Shown in pieces: positions 53,601 through 63,643 of a DNA stretch of 64,000 nt. The DNA is from Parapedobacter soli. Lineage in GTDB: Bacteria > Bacteroidota > Bacteroidia > Sphingobacteriales > Sphingobacteriaceae. The stretch is from positions 1 through 64,000 of the forward strand of contig NZ_JAMXAY010000019.1 in assembly GCF_025460835.1 (NCBI RefSeq), written 5' to 3'. Made by a program: the position numbers and the translations under genes. Numbering within the stretch: the first letter of the stretch is position 1; each line of letters begins with the position of its first letter. The notes under the pieces were generated by a model. The model had not been told where the DNA came from. It saw only the letters and a list, made by a program, of their open reading frames with translations, and did no database searches.

Positions 53601-55885
53601 ACATTCCATAATGAGGAGCAGCGTTCCAATAGTTGAGCCGCTAAGGCCTGCCCGAGGGGCTCGCCGCCGCTTTGCGCCGTCATGTCCAAACGGGTGCTCC
53701 ACCCCGAATCGATGATCATTTTCCAAACCGTGGGTGTAGTAGCCATCCACGTGACTTGATGGGCAGTCATCAATTCATGGATACGGCGGCCATCGCGGAT
53801 TGCCTCGTCATCGGCGATGATAAGCTCCGCTCCGGTGATGAGTGGCAGGAATAAGAGCATGGCGGCATCAAACGATATCGGTGTGATAGATAGGAACCGG
53901 TCGTCGGCTACCATGCCGGGTTCTTCCCGGGTGCTGGTAAGGAAATTGACAAGATTGGCGTGCGTTACCTTTACTCCCTTGGGCTTTCCGGTCGAGCCGG
54001 ACGTGAAAATAATATAAAGCAGATCGGCACCCGTAAGCGTTATATGGCTCGATTCCCCGTGATAATCCCGTGACGACGCCTCGATTTGTTCGGTGGTGAT
54101 GGTCTCGCCTGCGGCGTAACTAAATTGCTGATTGACGATGGCTAGCTTTGCATCTACCGTATTGAGGAGCTGTTCGATTCTGGCCTGTGGTAACTGTGGG
54201 TCGATAGGCACGAATACACCTCCAGCCTTCATGGTTGCGAGCAGCGAAACAATCAGATCAATGCTCCGAGAAAGGACGATGCCAACCCGATCCCCCTTTT
54301 TTATACCACGATCGATGAGAAACTGGGCATATCGATTAGATTGCAACTCCAGCTCTTGGTAGGTCATGCGTTTATCACCGCAGATCACCGCCGTTTTTCC
54401 GGCATGTAGCTCACTAGCTTGTTGGAACATCCCATGTACCGTCTGCGACTTATCGGATGTAAACCCGGTGTTGCTTAGGTAGTCAGTAGCTACTTGTTGA
54501 CGGGCGTCGATCATTGTATAGGAATCGATACGATGATCCGGTTGCTTCAATACGTTTCCCAACAAGTGGAGAAAGCCCTGGGCCATCCGGTCGATGCTGT
54601 CATGTGCAAACAATCCGGTATTGTATGACCATTCCAACACATATTCGCCTAATGATTGGGTTAGGTTAACCGAAAAATCGAACACATCAAATTTTCTGGG
54701 GTTTGATAAGGTCGTGTAATCCAGCCCTTGGAAAACGATTTTTTCACTGATACCGAGGTCTATATTGAAAATGGTGGAGATTAAAGGGAGCGTGGATTTT
54801 TGTCGCTTGATTTTTAACGCTTTCAAAATAGCACCATACCCAACAGACTGGTGATCGTAATCGTCCAGTAATTCTTGCTTCCTGTTGATGAGGTAAGCGG
54901 AAAATGACAGTGTAGGGTCGACCGAACTCCTGATTGGCAATAGATTAACGCAGTGGCCCACTAAGTTGAAGTTTCCTGTTGCCAGCTGTCCCGAGGTTGG
55001 TAGCCCGAAAGCGAACTCCCGTTGCCCCGTTAGTTTGTGGAGATAGACTTCAAAAAGCGCAATTAATACATCCACCATGCTGGTGCGGGTCGATTGCCCT
55101 AATTGCTTTATTTTATTGACGGTATCTTTTTCAATGCGTATATCCTTCCTATAGCTAGCATGGCTGCGTTTGGCCGCTGGCGAGTAGTCGAATGGGAGGC
55201 GAATTTCAGGAATATCGTGGGTATATTTCTCAACCCAATATGATAGCGATGTTTGATAGGCTGAACTACTTCTGTGTCCTTTTATTTCTGATGCATAATG
55301 GCTGAAACCGGTTACAGGTTCCAATGCTGCGGGCTCACCGGTTACATAGGCGGTATATAGTGCACCCAGATCTTCTAAGATGATTCCAAAAGACCAGCCA
55401 TCACAAATGATGTGGTGTGCCGTAAGCCTGATATGGTGCTCTTTTTCGGTTAGTTTAAAAATAGCTACCCGGAATAGCGGGCCATTTTTCAGGTCAAAGG
55501 GGGCTTGCGCATCGTTAGTTCCGTAATTTTCGAGGAATTTCGTTCGATCCGCATCTGTGTACGTAGATAAATCTTCGTAATAAGGGGTAATGGTAGTTTC
55601 GCGATGAATGCAGAGGTATTCTCCGTCTCCGCTAATTGTGGAACGTAGCGCCTCATGCCTGTTGGCAACTCCTTGCAATGCGTGGAACATAGCATCTTGG
55701 TGGAAACTTCCATGTAGAATAAGCGACAGCGACTCGTTGTATGAACAATTGGCTTGTAAGCCTCCAATAAGACAAGCAGTCCAGATTTCTTCCTGAGATT
55801 CTGTTAGATGTACAATTTTTTCAAGCTCGCCCTGTGCAAAAGGGTCGTGGTCGACTGTGAATGTAGTATAGTTATGACGCCTCAC
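50600..55885 (-). CDS. NRPS: C-A-MT-T-TE single terminating module
   Basis: This 1761-residue protein has C 20-450 (HHIICDG near 161) and A from about 470 (FTSGSTGKPKG near 633). An N-methyltransferase is inserted before the last A motif (SAM site ELGTGGGHLL near 990, then VFLHGVAQYFPS). T follows with LGGHSL near 1419, and TE with GYSTGG near 1554. The A-domain code by eye is DALAQGVVA plus Lys; I recall no close match, so the substrate is open. The insertion predicts an N-methylated residue. It is the first gene in transcription order yet carries a terminating TE, so gene order and chain order differ, or it ends a separate short line. Its N-terminus resembles that of the C-starting NRPS at 28196. 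Confidence 0.92.
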   Translation of the reverse strand: MRRHNYTTFTVDHDPFAQGELEKIVHLTESQEEIWTACLIGGLQANCSYNESLSLILHGSFHQDAMFHALQGVANRHEALRSTISGDGEYLCIHRETTITPYYEDLSTYTDADRTKFLENYGTNDAQAPFDLKNGPLFRVAIFKLTEKEHHIRLTAHHIICDGWSFGIILEDLGALYTAYVTGEPAALEPVTGFSHYASEIKGHRSSSAYQTSLSYWVEKYTHDIPEIRLPFDYSPAAKRSHASYRKDIRIEKDTVNKIKQLGQSTRTSMVDVLIALFEVYLHKLTGQREFAFGLPTSGQLATGNFNLVGHCVNLLPIRSSVDPTLSFSAYLINRKQELLDDYDHQSVGYGAILKALKIKRQKSTLPLISTIFNIDLGISEKIVFQGLDYTTLSNPRKFDVFDFSVNLTQSLGEYVLEWSYNTGLFAHDSIDRMAQGFLHLLGNVLKQPDHRIDSYTMIDARQQVATDYLSNTGFTSDKSQTVHGMFQQASELHAGKTAVICGDKRMTYQELELQSNRYAQFLIDRGIKKGDRVGIVLSRSIDLIVSLLATMKAGGVFVPIDPQLPQARIEQLLNTVDAKLAIVNQQFSYAAGETITTEQIEASSRDYHGESSHITLTGADLLYIIFTSGSTGKPKGVKVTHANLVNFLTSTREEPGMVADDRFLSITPISFDAAMLLFLPLITGAELIIADDEAIRDGRRIHELMTAHQVTWMATTPTVWKMIIDSGWSTRLDMTAQSGGEPLGQALAAQLLERCSSLWNVYGPTETTVAVLSKRILSADDPITLGKPLNNTTIHLLDDRMRNVSQGQIGELYISGDCVSDGYYGEPALTADAFIPLPTDGKSHTVMYKSGDLGKLLPNGEIQYVGRVDHQVKLRGHRIELQEIEHNLAQLNGIKDVVVHAMDSQKGDKILVGYIIPDANDASLWKDRWEDLYTLGIKSEESLPLLDQNLDLAIVSQYYQGEDIEEQGVEWTNEGLKRLKALNAKRIIELGTGGGHLLFALGTDVEEYIATDYSAVAINKLNEKLSIHPEKWQHVRAYTAMADDFTGIEPSAYDLVFLHGVAQYFPSLQYLENVIVKAASALKSGGCIYIGDMQTIGTVAMHFYLDQLAITSDDTTVEAYRDVTELRIKKEEELSVDPEYFYNLPKTIPAITAVDIQIRGGNYLNEGTKCHYDIWLYVGDAAPQVVAPEVELQWDAQSDIQLLKQQLTTHTGQIVRVTRIPNSRLSRDFTLQQLVNQSDNGLPVKLIKDQMQSVPVSGVNPSDLWALGDQQGYTAHVRWSSDGSDGFIEAVFIPAGLNMVPQKPQLQKKPINDTSAWQTEDEVQIIKFPEHQIKQWKSTLQETLPDYMVPTFYVVLNRFPLSANGKIDRARLPNPVAALADHVTEHHKAPTTPTELLLHKIWAELLEIEAISVTSNFFELGGHSLIAVKVMLAIERQIGNRLPISALFEHSTIEKLAKIIDEKADPSKWDCVIPIRTEGSKPPLYVIHGAQLDILFVRSLLPYLDPDQPLYGIQGMGLSGKSKPFKTVEEISAHYVNEILKHTPEGPYMITGYSTGGIFAFEVTKQLEAKGKTVAMLGLFDTFINKASFTNRSTPRGFLHWLKVSINEFKPQHQQFGRTRTLIYATAFFSVSVLYGLLVKISYRSFKSIVPKKMQMSKGHVDYLFAMEKYKLKPQDIKATCCLFKSPYVNFLRYVPHPDTNGWRQFIQKDLVIVPIDVSHLNIFSIDVMPDIAAKLQAQVNKVWEDYERSFFCSTYTTVV

Positions 55886-55982
55886 TGAATATGGCCTAAT
55901 GTCCCTTAAAATTAATCATAGGTGTTAAAAAGTAGACGATGATCTCTTGTTTTTAGACAAGAAAACATCGCTTGCCTCGCTC

Positions 55983-56057
55983 CAAAGTTAAATCGGATGG
56001 TTAGATATATACGATTAAATCTGGCGACATTTTTTGGTTTGTAGCATATATGCTACA
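55983..56057 (-). promoter_or_regulatory. Locus palindrome plus -7 box for the C-A-MT-T-TE synthetase
   Basis: TGTAG-N8-CTACA lies at 56040-56057 and is part of a perfect 22-bp dyad at 56038-56059 (centre 56048.5). TAACTTTG on the minus strand lies at 55983-55990 (centre 55986.5), a 62-bp spacing. The leader to the start at 55885 is about 90-98 bases, longer than for the other genes. Confidence 0.8.
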
Positions 56058-56125
56058 AATAGCTGTTATTCCAGCTGTTAGCTAATAACGGTTGATTTTT
56101 TGTTACACGATTAAGGTTAAAAACT

Positions 56126-56210
56126 TGTAGCGTAACCGCTACAACTAGTGTTAATTACGAGTTATGGTGTCTCGCAGTGAGTCGATACTGAAAAAAAACG
56201 TGTAGTTTTG
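56126..56210 (+). promoter_or_regulatory. Locus palindrome plus -7 box for the 56244 glycosyltransferase
   Basis: TTGTAGCG and CGCTACAA flank a four-base centre (palindrome centre 56134.5). TAGTTTTG lies at 56203-56210 (centre 56206.5). The spacing is 72 bp, 10 bp longer than in the other promoters, so the site stays on roughly the same DNA face. The start codon is 34 bp after the box. Confidence 0.65.
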
Positions 56211-56243
56211 CCGCTCTTTTAACATGATTTTTGTTGTAAACAA

Positions 56244-57158
56244 ATGACTTTGTTGTCGGTAATAACTGTCAATTTCCACCAAGAAAGCGTTACGCTCGAT
56301 TTTCTTCGTTCGCTAACGCAGTATGCTAAAGATGAGGATATTGAAGTCATCGTCGTCGATAACGGCACAACAGAAGACCACGGAGAGCTGTTTCAGTCGG
56401 TATGTCCCGCAGTCGTATATGTACGTTCTGCAGAAAACCTCGGCTTTGCCGGGGGCAACAACCTAGGAATCCGACACACCACGGGGGATTACCTGCTTTT
56501 CCTGAATAATGATACCGAGATCACGCCGGGATTTATTGGAACACTCCGGGATGAGCTTGGCCGCCATCCCGATATCGGATTGCTCTCGCCCCTCATTTTA
56601 TACCATGAGAACAAACGTAAAATCCAGTACGCGGGATATTCGCCGATGAATTATTTTACCGGACGCAACCAAGGAATCGGTGTGATGGAGGATGACAATG
56701 GCCAGTATGATAACCTGACCACTGAAACGGGCTATTGCCACGGGGCTGCGATGATATGCCGTCGAAAGGATCTGGACAGGGTGGGGTTGATGCCCGAAAA
56801 TTTCTTCCTGTACTACGAGGAACTGGACTGGTGCGAACTTTTTAAGCGGGCGGGGTTGAAGATAGGCTTTACCGGAAAGGCAAAGATTTACCACAAAGAA
56901 TCCATGAGCGTAGGGAAGGAGAGTCCGTTAAAGACGTATTTCATGGTGCGCAACAGGTGGCTCTTCATCCGGCGGAATGCGAAGTGGCCAATCGCACTTT
57001 TCTTTAGTTGCTACTACGTGGCGGTAGCCATCCCGGTGCTTATCATTAAGTACTTGCTTAAGGGCAGGCTAAACTTGGTCTCGGCAGCGTTGCGGGGCGT
57101 GCGGTGGAATCTCACGCACTCCAAGAACAGCAAAGATTTGGGAATTACGATAGCTTAG
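56244..57158 (+). CDS. Family 2 glycosyltransferase (rhamnosyltransferase-like)
   Basis: This 304-residue protein has GT2 motifs: SVITVNFHQESVTLDFLRSL, VIVVDNGTTEDHG, NLGFAGGNNLGIRHTTGDYL, metal site FLNNDTEI and FFLYYEELDWCELFKRAGLK. The pattern is that of the rhamnosyltransferase-like COG1216 group. A membrane-associating stretch lies near the C-terminus (ALFFSCYYVAVAIPVLII). It carries the locus palindrome upstream, so it belongs with the polysaccharide genes although it lies beyond the synthetases. Its last 14 bases overlap the end of dapA on the other strand. Confidence 0.87.
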   Translation: MTLLSVITVNFHQESVTLDFLRSLTQYAKDEDIEVIVVDNGTTEDHGELFQSVCPAVVYVRSAENLGFAGGNNLGIRHTTGDYLLFLNNDTEITPGFIGTLRDELGRHPDIGLLSPLILYHENKRKIQYAGYSPMNYFTGRNQGIGVMEDDNGQYDNLTTETGYCHGAAMICRRKDLDRVGLMPENFFLYYEELDWCELFKRAGLKIGFTGKAKIYHKESMSVGKESPLKTYFMVRNRWLFIRRNAKWPIALFFSCYYVAVAIPVLIIKYLLKGRLNLVSAALRGVRWNLTHSKNSKDLGITIA

Positions 57159-58023
57159 CTAATTCCTCGCGGATTGTTTCTGCAAGCTGGCTGCTTGCTT
57201 CCGCTAAGGGGAGTCTTACCGTGGCGTCACAGATACCCAACTGGTGCAGCATTTCTTTCACTCCCGCGGGATTGCCCTCTGCAAAGCAGAGTTCCGTAAT
57301 CCGGATCAACTTACTGTGTATCTTACGGGCTTCTACAAAGTTGTTTTCCAAACAGAGCTTCGCCAATCGGGCTACGTCGGCCGGGAGGGCATTGGCCACG
57401 ACCGATATGATGCCTGCGGCGCCCAGTGCCATCATAGGCAACGTGGCCGGGTCGTCGCCCGAGAGGAGTAGGAATGCCTCTGGCTTGTCGCGCATGATCT
57501 TGCTGAACTGATCGAAATTGCCGGAAGCTTCTTTCGTGGCCACGATGTTATCCACCTCACGGGCCAGCCGTGCCGTGGTTTCGGGGCTTACGTTGCTGCC
57601 GGTGCGTCCGGGCACGTTATACAGGATGACAGGTAGGGGAGACGCTGCTGCCACAGCTTTGTAATGCCGGTAAATACCTTCTTGTGTAGGCTTGTTGTAA
57701 TAGGGGCTCACCGATAAGATAGCCATGTAACCGGGCTGGTCGAACGCCTTGAGGTTATGTATCACCTCTGCGGTATGGTTACCACCGATGCCGGCTACCA
57801 GCGGGAGCCGGCCACCCACCACCTCCGCGGTAAACTTCCATACGGCCTTTCGCTCATCTTGGGTAAGGGTTGCCGTCTCGCCGGTTGTGCCCAGCGAAAC
57901 GAGGTAATCCATCCCGCCTTTGATCTGATGCTCGATAACCCGCTCCAGACCTTCAAAGTCGATACTTCCATCCGAATGGAATGGGGTAACCAATGCTACC
58001 CCTGCGCCGTATAGCTCGTTCAT
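57145..58023 (-). CDS. dapA: 4-hydroxy-tetrahydrodipicolinate synthase
   Basis: This 292-residue protein is the normal length for DapA. It condenses pyruvate with aspartate semialdehyde on the route to lysine and meso-diaminopimelate for the cell wall. Family motifs are clear: GVALVTPFHSDGSID at the start, SLGTTGETATL for the pyruvate site, ILYNVPGRTG with the active-site Tyr, and NIVATKEASGNFDQ with the Schiff-base Lys. The start at ATG 58023 fits family length. It converges with the GT2 gene and marks the return to core chromosome. Confidence 0.96.
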   Translation of the reverse strand: MNELYGAGVALVTPFHSDGSIDFEGLERVIEHQIKGGMDYLVSLGTTGETATLTQDERKAVWKFTAEVVGGRLPLVAGIGGNHTAEVIHNLKAFDQPGYMAILSVSPYYNKPTQEGIYRHYKAVAAASPLPVILYNVPGRTGSNVSPETTARLAREVDNIVATKEASGNFDQFSKIMRDKPEAFLLLSGDDPATLPMMALGAAGIISVVANALPADVARLAKLCLENNFVEARKIHSKLIRITELCFAEGNPAGVKEMLHQLGICDATVRLPLAEASSQLAETIREELAKLS

Positions 58024-58116
58024 GCTATGTTTTAAATTAACTACTATTTAGGTGGGCAAAATTAGTGGAAATAAATGATTTTACCGCATCTTGTTTGCGA
58101 ATCAAATAACTGCCCC

Positions 58117-60886
<2,770 letters not shown>

Positions 60887-60984
60887 GGTTTCACTTTTTT
60901 GGTTCAACAACGGATTGAAGAAATAACCTTATTTTACCGAAGATAACAACTATTCCCACCAAAAGTTGGAGTGTAGCCGCTATT

Positions 60985-62022
60985 TTACAAAAAGCGCCGT
61001 GGGTCGAGCTTGCTGAAGACATGTTTTCCGTGTGCATAAAACGCCCAGATGAAGCTCCCGTGGTAGCGGCCGCGGAGGGGAGGAGGGGTGCCGGCATTGC
61101 GGCGCCGTTTCTTAGCCGTCTTGAAAATATCCATGAAAAACCGCTGGTGTGCTCGGCTGACCGCCCAAGCATCGCGGAACTTCCCCAGGGTCATAAAGTG
61201 GATCAGCGCAGCCAAATCAAACCACATGCGGGCAAAAATGACCCACAATGCCCGTGAGAACGACAGGTTCTTTTGCAGCATGAACAGGTTATTTCGGAAA
61301 TTGAGGTACGTTTTCTGCGGGTTGCTCGCGGTTAATGTTCCACCACCGACATGGTAAATCACGGACTGCGGGCAATATCCGATGCGATAACCCGCTTTTT
61401 GGAGGCGCCAGCACAGGTCTACCTCTTCCATGTGCGCGAAGAAATCGGCATCAAATCCGCCCGAAAGCTCCCAATGCTGCTGCTTGACGAAAAATGCTGC
61501 GCCGCTGGCCCAGAATATGTCACACGGGTCGTCGTACTGCCCTTCGTCTTTTTCCAACACGTGCAGCATGCGCCCGCGGCAGAAAGGAAAACCGTAGCTA
61601 TCGATGAATCCGCCGGCAGCACCAGCATACTCGAAATGGTCGCGGAGATAGTACGATAGTACTTTGGGCTGGGCAACGGCCATATCAGGATTGTTCTCCA
61701 ACATTTCTATCACCGGCCTAATCCAATCCGGAGGTACCTCCACATCCGAATTGAGTAATACGAAGTAATCGGCTTCTACCGATTTCAGCACTTCGTTATA
61801 ACCACCGGCGAAGCCAAGGTTGCTTTCATTGCGTATGATGCGGATGGTGGGATATACCGTGCGTACAAATTCAACAGAATCGTCGGTCGAACCGTTGTCG
61901 CCGACGATGAATTCGATGTTCGGATAGTCACTATTATATACCGAAGGGAGAAATTTTTCAAGGAAAAACCTTCCATTCCAATTGAGTATAACGACAGCTA
62001 CTTTTGGGTACTGGTTCATCAT
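60985..62022 (-). CDS. Family 2 glycosyltransferase (rhamnosyltransferase-like)
   Basis: I set the start at ATG 62022 (345 residues), overlapping the stop of the acyltransferase gene as ATGATGA; an ATG three bases later is equally good. Motifs are VAVVILNWNGRFFLEKFLPS, FIVGDNGSTDDSVEFV, NLGFAGGYNEVL, the metal site LLNSDVEVP, and FFAHMEEVDLCWRLQKAGYR. Translational coupling to an LpxL-like gene suggests a role on lipid A core or another envelope glycolipid. No palindrome of the locus type is upstream, so it is outside that regulon. Confidence 0.87.
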   Translation of the reverse strand: MMNQYPKVAVVILNWNGRFFLEKFLPSVYNSDYPNIEFIVGDNGSTDDSVEFVRTVYPTIRIIRNESNLGFAGGYNEVLKSVEADYFVLLNSDVEVPPDWIRPVIEMLENNPDMAVAQPKVLSYYLRDHFEYAGAAGGFIDSYGFPFCRGRMLHVLEKDEGQYDDPCDIFWASGAAFFVKQQHWELSGGFDADFFAHMEEVDLCWRLQKAGYRIGYCPQSVIYHVGGGTLTASNPQKTYLNFRNNLFMLQKNLSFSRALWVIFARMWFDLAALIHFMTLGKFRDAWAVSRAHQRFFMDIFKTAKKRRRNAGTPPPLRGRYHGSFIWAFYAHGKHVFSKLDPRRFL

Positions 62023-62912
62023 GTGACTCTCCTTTTCCAACGTCTGTGCGACCACAACCATAGTTCGGGCTTGCGGCGAATGATGTCTTCCGTGAATTTA
62101 TTGTGGATATCGGTGATGCCGTGCTCCGGTATCTCGGCGGGCTCTTCAACCAGTGTGGTGAATGTGCAGCAGTAATAGCCCCGCTTTATGCGGTCTATAT
62201 GACAAAAGACGACGGGGAACCCGGTGGCTTTGGCAATTTTTTCGGCGCCTGTGTATACCGGCGTGTCTTGGTTGAGGAAGCGGATGAAGTAGTTTGAGCT
62301 GCTGCGCCCCGGCGTTTGGTCGGCTACAAACATGCTGACATGGGGGCGGTCTCTGAAGGCTGCAATTTTGCGTAGCGTCTGCTTCATGGGCACCATGATG
62401 GCTCCGAAGCGGCTCCTTATCGCGTTGTAAACGGTGTCTACGGCTTTGTTGCGCAGCGGCTTGTAAATAATCAGTGTGGGGTGTTCGTTAAATAAACTCA
62501 GCCTGTGGATTCCCAGCTCCCAGTTGCCATAGTGGGCGGTGACACCGATGACCCCCTTGCCGGCACGGAGGTGGCGATTAAGTTCTTCGGTCTGTTGGAG
62601 CGTTATCCGTTTCTCTACGGCAGCTGCCGAGATGCTGCGCATTTTGATGGCCTCTACCAGCAGGTCTGGTAGGAACCGGTAAAATTTTTTGGCGATCTCC
62701 AGCCGTTCGTTCTCACTTTTCTCCGGGAATGCATTCTGTAGGTTTTTGAAAACCACCTCTTTACGGTAGCCGATGATGTGGTAAAGCAGGACATAGCCTA
62801 AATCAGACAGGATATACAGTGCCCAGAATGGCAGCAGCGAGAGCAGATAAATAAAAAAAGACAAGACGGAAACACGTCGCATGTTGGCCATTGATGATGC
62901 ACGAAACCGCAA
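62019..62912 (-). CDS. Lipid A late acyltransferase (LpxL/HtrB-like)
   Basis: This 297-residue protein has an N-terminal hydrophobic anchor (VLSFFIYLLSLLPFWALYIL). Its catalytic HxxxxE motif, AHYGNWELG, lies near residue 126, with VFKNLQNAFPEKSENE before it and ADQTPGRSSSNYFIRFLNQ after it. The family adds a secondary acyl chain to lipid A at the inner membrane. The annotated start may be too long; ATG at 62891 or 62882 would also keep the anchor. It is coupled to the downstream GT2 gene. Divergent from wbqC. Confidence 0.88.
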   Translation of the reverse strand: MRFRASSMANMRRVSVLSFFIYLLSLLPFWALYILSDLGYVLLYHIIGYRKEVVFKNLQNAFPEKSENERLEIAKKFYRFLPDLLVEAIKMRSISAAAVEKRITLQQTEELNRHLRAGKGVIGVTAHYGNWELGIHRLSLFNEHPTLIIYKPLRNKAVDTVYNAIRSRFGAIMVPMKQTLRKIAAFRDRPHVSMFVADQTPGRSSSNYFIRFLNQDTPVYTGAEKIAKATGFPVVFCHIDRIKRGYYCCTFTTLVEEPAEIPEHGITDIHNKFTEDIIRRKPELWLWSHRRWKRRVT

Positions 62913-63020
62913 ACTTAGATAAAGTTACGTTTAAATGCAATTTAATAGCACGACATAAAAAGAATGTTCCACTTGATTTTTTGACTACTTTTACCGCATA
63001 AATTGATATTGTTGCAATAG

Positions 63021-63632
63021 ATGGACAATCCGCTTATTTTACCAGCTTGTTATCTGCCTCCCGTTTCTTATTTCGGGGTGCTGTACGCGATGCCGGCACC
63101 GATATTGCTCGAACGGCATGAGCACTTCCCGAAACAAACTTACAGGAACCGGGCATCCATTTGCTCGGCCAACGGCAAGCTGGATTTGATTATCCCGGTA
63201 CAGCATGGCAGCAGAAACCACACGGCCATGAAAGACGTACGGATCAGTTATGGGGCCGACTGGCAGCGCCTGCATTGGACAAGCCTGCAGACCGCCTACC
63301 GCAGCTCTGCCTATTTTGAATATTACGAAGATGACTTTGCTCCGTTTTATCACCAGCGGTTCGAATGGCTCTTTGATTTTAATGAAGCCCAATTGGCGGT
63401 ATTGCTCCGGTTATTGAAAATCGAAAAGGAAATTGGCCATACCACGGGTTACCGTGATGACTACCCGCCGGCAACGGATTTCCGGCAGGCTATTCATCCT
63501 AAAAGGACGACGCCGGGCCACGATAGCAAGCCCTACTACCAGGTGTTTGAGGCCAGGCACGGCTTTATCGCTGACTTGAGTATTGTGGATTTGCTTTTCA
63601 ACCACGGGCCGCAAAGTAGGGGGTATCTTTAA
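63021..63632 (+). CDS. WbqC family protein
   Basis: This 203-residue protein is recognisable by LPACYLPPVSYFGVL at the start, then ERHEHFPKQTYRNRASICSANGK and LIIPVQHGSRNHTAMKDVRI, and the segment WQRLHWTSLQTAYRSSAYFEYYED. The family (PF08889) is found near sugar and envelope genes and in Bacteroidetes next to signal peptidase genes. Its biochemical role is not established. No membrane segment is evident. It starts 108 bp from the divergent acyltransferase gene. Confidence 0.88.
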   Translation: MDNPLILPACYLPPVSYFGVLYAMPAPILLERHEHFPKQTYRNRASICSANGKLDLIIPVQHGSRNHTAMKDVRISYGADWQRLHWTSLQTAYRSSAYFEYYEDDFAPFYHQRFEWLFDFNEAQLAVLLRLLKIEKEIGHTTGYRDDYPPATDFRQAIHPKRTTPGHDSKPYYQVFEARHGFIADLSIVDLLFNHGPQSRGYL

Positions 63633-63643
63633 TATCAAGGTTA

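Larger units (their letters stand above)
55886..56243. other. 358-bp divergent promoter region with two palindromes
   Basis: This gap lies between the divergent NRPS gene and a GT2 gene. It is AT-rich and holds two copies of the locus palindrome, one per direction, each with a -7 box. A short inverted pair, TTGTTTTTAGACAA, lies at about 55948-55961. No ORF is convincing. Confidence 0.7.

Noticed and set aside
60971-60990. A TGTAG...TACA look-alike near the 60985 glycosyltransferase end
   Set aside because: The right arm lacks the CTACA half-site and spacing is wrong, so it is not a ninth copy of the palindrome.
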